DNA from: a bacterium 1xD8-48
GTDB taxonomy: Bacteria > Bacillota > Clostridia > Lachnospirales > Lachnospiraceae
Reading direction: 5' to 3'
NCBI GenBank assembly: GCA_009917455.1
Contig: QZDS01000003.1
Location: 186,001-250,000, forward strand
Length of the DNA: 64,000 nucleotides
The translations under genes and the position numbers were made by a program. Positions 59,721 to 64,000 of this stretch are shown here, in pieces (within the stretch, counting starts at the first letter, position 1; each line of letters opens with the position of its first letter). The notes beneath the pieces were generated by a model. That model worked only from the letters and a program-made list of their open reading frames with translations, was not told the origin of the DNA and made no database searches.

Positions 59721-60674
59721 TTAACCGCCGCCGAATCCAACGGCCATATCGTGGCTTACAAGGCTTGCGTAATACTGGCTGATCGTCACAGGGGCATTGA
59801 ACAGGGCAGACAGCGTATAAGCCCGGATATTGCCCACCAGTGTCGTATTCCTGTCAAGGCAGTCCATGACATACTGGATATGCCCGCTGTCCAGCTTCAA
59901 AAAGCGGCTCTTTACGACCTCCGTACTCATATCCCCCTGGTTGATGCGTATGCTTTTCCGGCTGCTGCAACAGGTCTCTGCCATCAGTTCCACAAAACCG
60001 TCCAGACGTTCCTTGTCGTATGGATGGTCATGCAGGAGATAATCGTAATCAATGTTCTCTTTTATCAGTTCCCGGTAAGCATCCATCCGATCTATCCCAT
60101 CCATCCCATAACCAGCGGAAGAAAAGTTATCCACAGGAAAATCCCCGGCCTTTTCCGGATAGATTGATAGGTCAGTATCACTAAAATCAGTTTTATTTAA
60201 GTCAGTATTATTAGTTTGTGATTTCCGCATTTCTTGAGTTGTGATTTTCACATCTCCTGAATTGTGATTTTCACAATTCTTGATTTGTGATTCCGGCTGC
60301 CCCGGATTTGCCCGGCAGATGAAATTTTTAACGTATATGACATTGGGTTTGCCAAGACCCCGGCGGACACGCTCAATCAATCCAACGCCCTTTGAACAGT
60401 CCAGTTCATTCAGCAGTTTGTTTGCCTTCTGCTCCGCGCATCCCAGCGTCTCCATCACATCGGCAATCGTGAAGATGATATACACACGCCCTTCCCCGTC
60501 AAGCCAGTTGTTCTTTACCGACAGCCCCATGCGGTCAAGCAAAAGCCCGTAAAGCACCTTCGCCTCCACCGACACCCCTTTAAAGAGCGGGTCTGTAAAC
60601 AATATCTTTGGAATACGGTAAAAGGTGTACTGTTCCGCCTCATTCCCATAGTAATAATTCAGTTGTAACGGCAT
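59721..60674 (-). CDS. repA: RepA-type replication initiator
   Basis: A 317-aa protein. The N-terminal RepA_N winged-helix domain (1-125: YYYGNEAEQYTFYRIPKILFTDPLFKGVSVEAKVLYGLLLDRMG...) is followed by a Ser/Asn-rich linker and a C-terminal domain (from about 195) resembling the DUF6017-type end of ICE RepA proteins. It probably lets the excised element replicate. The start at 60674 has AAGGAGG; a longer frame would include a terminator. Two terminators lie in the 141 bp between parB and this gene. Confidence 0.9.
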   Translation of the reverse strand: MPLQLNYYYGNEAEQYTFYRIPKILFTDPLFKGVSVEAKVLYGLLLDRMGLSVKNNWLDGEGRVYIIFTIADVMETLGCAEQKANKLLNELDCSKGVGLIERVRRGLGKPNVIYVKNFICRANPGQPESQIKNCENHNSGDVKITTQEMRKSQTNNTDLNKTDFSDTDLSIYPEKAGDFPVDNFSSAGYGMDGIDRMDAYRELIKENIDYDYLLHDHPYDKERLDGFVELMAETCCSSRKSIRINQGDMSTEVVKSRFLKLDSGHIQYVMDCLDRNTTLVGNIRAYTLSALFNAPVTISQYYASLVSHDMAVGFGGG

Positions 60675-60708
60675 CTTAGCTGCCTCCTTTTCCTTCATTT
60701 TCAGCGAC

Positions 60709-60744
60709 AAAAAAAGCCCCGGCAAAACAATTAGTCGCCGGGGC
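60709..60744 (-). terminator. Terminator in the repA leader
   Basis: GCCCCGGC / GCCGGGGC with a 13-nt loop and seven T on the minus strand, 35 bp upstream of the repA start. There is no room for a promoter between it and the ribosome site. Confidence 0.85.
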
Positions 60745-60763
60745 ATGATCTGTCCGAAAACGC

Positions 60764-60806
60764 AAAAAAGCCGCCCGGTAACTGTCAGTCAGTCGCCGGA
60801 CGGCTT
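60764..60806 (-). terminator. Terminator after parB
   Basis: AAGCCGtCCGG / CCGGgCGGCTT with six T on the minus strand, 10 bp beyond the parB stop and directly followed by the second terminator at 60709-60744. Confidence 0.85.
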
Positions 60807-60815
60807 CTTTGCATT

Positions 60816-61715
60816 TCAGACATTTTGTGTTTTCCATGTTTCTAAAAGGGAGAAAATGACCTCCTCGATCTGTTTTGGCGTATATGTTTGTGGGAAATAC
60901 TGTTTCAGTCTGTCATTTTTGAGCGTTACCTGCACTGGTACAGTCCGCTCCTCTGTTAAAATGGCATCCATTACATTCCTGTCCAGTTTCCCCTCCTGGC
61001 TGTACTTTTTCAGGCGTTTCGCCTGCTCCAGTGATGGTACGGCCTGCAATCCCTCCATAACCTCTACAAGTTCCTCCTGCTGCTCTCCTGCCAGATAGGA
61101 CAGTTCCACCGCAGGGTTAAAGGGCAGCTTCTTATCGTCCACCATCTGGAGCAGGACAGGGAGAAGTTCCGTCAGGCGGATAAAACGGTGGATGTTCCGG
61201 GCGCTGTCATTGGAATTTTCACTCAGCGCATCCACGCTGTACTTCTCGCCAAGTTGTCGAGAAGTGTCCTTTACACCCTGATGCTTCAGCGCGTCCAGCT
61301 TCATCTTATATGCCCATGCCTTTTCGCTGGGCAGAAGGTTTTCCCGCTGGATGTTGCTGTCTACCATGAACAGCGTTGCTTCATCATCATCCAACTTTCG
61401 CACGATCACCGGCATGGTTGTTTTCCCTGCCAGTTCCGAAGCCCTCTTACGCCTGTGCCCGGCGATCAGTTCATAGCCGCCCTCCGCACGGGGCCGCGCT
61501 ATGCCGGGGACAAGGACGCCATGTGCCTTTACACTCTCTACCGTGTCCTGCATGGTCTCGTCGTCCAGTACCTTAAACGGATGGTCTTTAAAAGGGAACA
61601 ATTCTGTCAACGGGATTTCCTGCACATTCCCGTCTCCTCCCGCCCCCGGAGGCTTGCTTCCTGAGAGCAAATCCTCATAGGTAGTCATCTGGATATTCTT
61701 TGCAACGCTTTTCAT
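60816..61715 (-). CDS. parB: ParB family partition protein
   Basis: A 299-aa ParB/Spo0J-like protein: N-terminal nuclease-like domain (about 30-125: VQEIPLTELFPFKDHPFKVLDD...YELIAGHRRKRASELAG...VDSNIQRENLLPSEKAWAYKM), a central HTH region that would bind parS-like sites, and a C-terminal part. With ParA it should stabilise the element when excised. The start overlaps the parA stop by 4 nt. Candidate sites are the repeats at 62987-63047. Confidence 0.93.
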   Translation of the reverse strand: MKSVAKNIQMTTYEDLLSGSKPPGAGGDGNVQEIPLTELFPFKDHPFKVLDDETMQDTVESVKAHGVLVPGIARPRAEGGYELIAGHRRKRASELAGKTTMPVIVRKLDDDEATLFMVDSNIQRENLLPSEKAWAYKMKLDALKHQGVKDTSRQLGEKYSVDALSENSNDSARNIHRFIRLTELLPVLLQMVDDKKLPFNPAVELSYLAGEQQEELVEVMEGLQAVPSLEQAKRLKKYSQEGKLDRNVMDAILTEERTVPVQVTLKNDRLKQYFPQTYTPKQIEEVIFSLLETWKTQNV

Positions 61716-62494
61716 CCCCTTATCACCTCTTTCGTCAGTGCGGCATAAGCGGCTGCCACTTTACCGGAAGGGTCATGGAGATAGATGCTCTTTCCTGCCG
61801 CACTTGTTTCCGCCGCCCTCACAGAAAGGGGGATGATACTTTCAAATATCCGCAGTTTTCCGTCATAATTCGTGTGCAGAAGTTCCACAATATCCTTTGC
61901 ATAATTTGTCCGCATATCCGCCATTGTTATCAATATCCCTGCTATGGAAAGGCGTGTGTTGATCTGCCGTTTTACTTTTGCAATCGTGCGGATAAGCTGC
62001 TCCAACCCTTTTATCGACAGGTACTGCGCCTGCACCGGGATTATGACCTGATCTGCCGCCGCAAGCGCATTGATGGTCAGCATACCAAGTGAGGGCATAC
62101 AATCCAGAATAATCGCATCATATTCCTCACGCATGGTATTCAGATACTGCCGCAGGATCGTCTCCCGGCTCATGGTATTGACCAGAGTAACCTCCATACC
62201 GGACAATTCTATGTTCGCCGGGAGCAGGTCAACACCCTCCTCATGATGGAGAATCCCGCTTCCGGGCGGAAGCGGCTCGTCCATGATTATCCCGCTCAAA
62301 ATAGTCGAGAGCGTGGTTTCCATCTGGTCGGGCTGCTGGTATCCCAGGCTGGCAGTCATTGACCCTTGACTGTCTACGTCCACCAGAAGGACACGCCTGC
62401 CCTCACGGGCAAGGCCGATCCCGATACTGATGGAACTCACTGTTTTTGCACAGCCTCCCTTTTGATTACATAAGCAATAGATTGTCGCACCCAT
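61712..62494 (-). CDS. parA: ParA family ATPase
   Basis: A 260-aa Soj/MinD-type ATPase. Deviant Walker A YCLCNQKGGCAKTVSSISIG near the N-terminus, Walker A' VLLVDVDSQGSMTASLG and Walker B YDAIILDCMPSLGML. It partners ParB, encoded next with a 4-nt overlap. The start was placed at an ATG at 62494 with AGAGGCGG upstream; a GTG two codons earlier is possible. It begins 2 nt after the stop of the DUF5348-like gene, so the three genes form one translational unit. Confidence 0.93.
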   Translation of the reverse strand: MGATIYCLCNQKGGCAKTVSSISIGIGLAREGRRVLLVDVDSQGSMTASLGYQQPDQMETTLSTILSGIIMDEPLPPGSGILHHEEGVDLLPANIELSGMEVTLVNTMSRETILRQYLNTMREEYDAIILDCMPSLGMLTINALAAADQVIIPVQAQYLSIKGLEQLIRTIAKVKRQINTRLSIAGILITMADMRTNYAKDIVELLHTNYDGKLRIFESIIPLSVRAAETSAAGKSIYLHDPSGKVAAAYAALTKEVIRG

Positions 62495-62496
62495 AC

Positions 62497-62943
62497 TCAC
62501 ACCGCCTCTCTCACCCGGACAGTCAAACCATCCATCCGTATGTCTTTATATCCCACCAGATAGTAGTCCCTGCCGTCATGCTCCACGCTCGTCCATACCC
62601 AATAGGGCACTTCCCGGTAATCATCTTTTATCAGTACCTCAATACCGCTTCCACTGGTATAATAATGCCCGCTCTTTGTCTCATATCTTCCGCTTCCGTT
62701 CTTGTGCAGACGGCTCGTTTCCTTAACCGGACGTGAGAGGTATGCAATCCTCCGCTCCACATCCGAAAGTTTCTCCATGACCTCCCGGAGTTCTGACTGG
62801 AGGAAAAGCTGCTGCCCGTCCTCATAGTTGATATGTAATCCACTCAGATCATCATAATCTTCATAAGTGGAAAGTTTTAATATGCCCCTGATGCTCAAAT
62901 TCAGTTTTTGGGCTTCCTTCAATAACATGTTTAAATCTGCCAT
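62497..62943 (-). CDS. DUF5348-like ICE protein
   Basis: A 148-aa protein beginning MADLNMLLKEAQKLNLSIRG; the start at 62943 has AAGGAGA upstream. The C-terminal half (NGSGRYETKSGHYYTSGSGIEVLIKDD ... WTSVEHDGRDYYLVGYKDIRMDGLTVRVR) fits what I remember as DUF5348, usually next to parA on such elements. The N-terminal half is helical. It is the first gene of the leftward ICE operon, followed by parA and parB. Confidence 0.75.
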   Translation of the reverse strand: MADLNMLLKEAQKLNLSIRGILKLSTYEDYDDLSGLHINYEDGQQLFLQSELREVMEKLSDVERRIAYLSRPVKETSRLHKNGSGRYETKSGHYYTSGSGIEVLIKDDYREVPYWVWTSVEHDGRDYYLVGYKDIRMDGLTVRVREAV

Positions 62944-62986
62944 AAATTTTCTCCTTCTCATAGGCGTTTATCTCTGTTAAAATAAA

Positions 62987-63047
62987 TAGGACTAAACCAG
63001 CTATGCAGATACGGCGCTTGTCCGATGCAAAAGCTGATTTAGTCCTA
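62987..63047. repeat. Inverted repeat of a TAGGACTAAAYCAGC element
   Basis: TAGGACTAAACCAGCT at 62987-63002 and its near-perfect inverse (AGCTGATTTAGTCCTA) at 63032-63047; a third copy, TAGGACTAAATCAGC, is at 63231-63245. They lie upstream of the DUF5348-parA-parB genes. They may be parS-like sites, Rep iterons or an operator. No gene is present in the 330-bp gap 62944-63273. Confidence 0.55.
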
Positions 63048-63122
63048 CCTAAACTTCAAATATTAAGTTATCACTCCTTTTTAGGGACACGTTTTACAAC
63101 ACCAAACGGCTTGGTGGTATAT

Positions 63123-63287
63123 TAGTGTCAAGTTGCTTGATTTTCAGTTTTCTGGTTAAAAACGGGCCCGTCTTAATCCAATTTTGCTTGTTTTCGACAT
63201 GTCGAAAAATTTTTCAAAGCAATTTTTTCATAGGACTAAATCAGCGGAAACCCTTGATTTTACTGGCTCCTTGCTAACTTGACACTA
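63123..63287. repeat. 165-bp segment with terminal inverted repeats
   Basis: TAGTGTCAAGTTgC at the left end and GCtAACTTGACACTA at the right end are inverted repeats of about 14 bp. The segment codes for nothing. It resembles a small non-autonomous transposon or the end of the ICE, and it borders the S8 peptidase gene. Confidence 0.5.
63191..63208. promoter_or_regulatory. Perfect palindrome TTTTCGACATGTCGAAAA
   Basis: An 18-bp perfect palindrome made of two inverted TGTCGAA boxes, the consensus of Spo0A-binding sites. It lies about 250 bp upstream of the first gene of the leftward operon. A second palindrome, ACGGGCCCGT, is at 63162-63171. Confidence 0.5.
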
Positions 63288-64000
63288 TATTACCATACGC
63301 CCCCCACTCCCTGCTGGGATAATTCTCCCCCTCCGTCCGGTCCGCTCCCCGAATCAGATAATTTTTAATTTCTCTGCTTTCCACCGTATTCTGGTAGCCT
63401 TCCACAACCGCCCACTCAAAAAACTGCGCGCACGCGCCGGCGGTAAGCGCCGCCGACATACTGGTTCCCGTCTTGCTTCCCAGAATCGAATCAATTTCCA
63501 CCCCGGGCGCGCACAAATCCGGTTTGACGCGTCCCGTCCGCGTAAAGCCCCGGCTGGACTCCGTCCAGAAACTGTTGTTGGAATCGTTATAGGCCGTAAC
63601 CGTAATCACCTCCCGCACATTGGAAGGCTCCGTCAGCGTCTGATAGGGAGACGGCCGCAAAAAATAGGTTTCATTATCCAGAAATTCTTTTAAAGGAAGC
63701 CAGATGTGGAAACAATTCCCCACGCCTCCCCCGCTGATTGTCACGTGAATCGTCCATACACCGGGCGTGGGGTCTATGAACCTGAAAAAGATAAGCTCCT
63801 CCCCCGACCCCTGCTCCACAAGCACATGGTCCACAAGCACCCTGCTTTTGTCGTAAATAAAGACAAATTCCCGGCCGCTCTGTTCCCGGAAATCAACCTT
63901 GGGCGTAATCTCCCCGCCCGGCGTGCGGATGGATATGGCATGGGTTGCCGGAACGCTTCCCCAAAGCTCCGCCGTGAAGCCTTTTCCCCGTCCGTCCACC
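63274..64000 (-). CDS. S8 family (subtilisin-like) peptidase, partial and apparently 3'-truncated
   Basis: The frame enters from the right edge and covers the last 241 residues. The catalytic Ser is in SKTGTSMSAALTAG; the Asp and His motifs would lie beyond the window. The region before it (VREVITVTAYNDSNNSFW...RVKPDLCAPGVEIDS) is typical of Clostridial S8 proteins. Related proteins continue past EWGYG into a further structural segment, whereas here the frame reads EWGAYGNIVSS and stops inside the inverted-repeat segment, so the 3' end seems cut off by the insertion. Probably chromosomal flank. Confidence 0.82.
   Translation of the reverse strand, partial: VDGRGKGFTAELWGSVPATHAISIRTPGGEITPKVDFREQSGREFVFIYDKSRVLVDHVLVEQGSGEELIFFRFIDPTPGVWTIHVTISGGGVGNCFHIWLPLKEFLDNETYFLRPSPYQTLTEPSNVREVITVTAYNDSNNSFWTESSRGFTRTGRVKPDLCAPGVEIDSILGSKTGTSMSAALTAGACAQFFEWAVVEGYQNTVESREIKNYLIRGADRTEGENYPSREWGAYGNIVSS

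Noticed and set aside
59658..60167. 169-aa plus-strand frame at the repA end
   Set aside because: Mostly antisense to repA; the first codons lie in the repA-DUF3846 gap and no ribosome site or family is seen.

Overview
The window looks like Lachnospiraceae-type (gut Clostridia) chromosomal DNA. Signs are strong AGGAGG ribosome sites, VanZ, LytTR and GHKL regulators, IPKTG/VPKTG wall proteins, SpoVG- and Spo0A-type domains, and a conjugation module of the Tn1549/CTn type. Almost everything reads on the minus strand. I found no rRNA, tRNA or CRISPR array, and no integrase or excisionase, so at least one end of the integrative conjugative element (ICE) is probably outside the window or has been lost.

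1-14.7 kb is an AT-richer accessory/regulatory region. It holds a partial unknown gene, VanZ, two unknown proteins (the 3' end of one is duplicated as a decayed fragment), a GHKL kinase with a LytTR regulator, a twice-frameshifted CPBP protease, two lipoproteins, a small DUF6809-like protein, an XRE regulator, an ABC transporter with its own OmpR-type two-component system, and a pair of unrecognised coupled genes. Four promoters carry the same paired 14-bp repeats with 19-20 bp periodicity, a plausible regulon of the LytTR regulator.

14.8-63.1 kb is the ICE backbone. Listed in coordinate order, opposite to transcription: a hairpin-rich non-coding block (possible oriT), MOBP relaxase, TOPRIM primase-like protein, MobC, a 3568-aa polyvalent protein (ArdC-like N-terminus, N6-methylase, SNF2 helicase) with a TnpV-like gene in another frame inside it, Spo0A-C-like protein, divergent XRE regulator, topoisomerase III, a SpaA-like wall protein with a sortase, CD1107- and CD1108-like proteins, DNA methyltransferase, radical SAM protein, VirB4, PrgI, DUF3849, SpoVG-like, TrbL/VirB6, Maff2, VirD4, PcfB, class B sortase, a 1599-aa repeat adhesin, DUF3846, RepA, ParB, ParA and a DUF5348-like protein. 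Transcription probably starts near 63 kb and runs leftward.

virB4 is split by two group II introns, each encoding a reverse transcriptase/maturase with an HNH-like end. Using the VirB4 family sequence and the intron rules (5' GTG, 3' AY), both junctions can be placed so that the three exons join in frame into an 823-aa protein.

Two patterns run through the backbone. Intrinsic terminators sit directly in the leaders of many transfer genes with no room for a new promoter, which suggests attenuation or processive antitermination. Six otherwise unrelated proteins end with a similar KPS(L/I/V)xxxL-type peptide.

63.1-64 kb is a junction: a short segment with terminal inverted repeats, then the 3' part of an S8 (subtilisin-like) peptidase gene that runs off the right edge and appears truncated at the junction.
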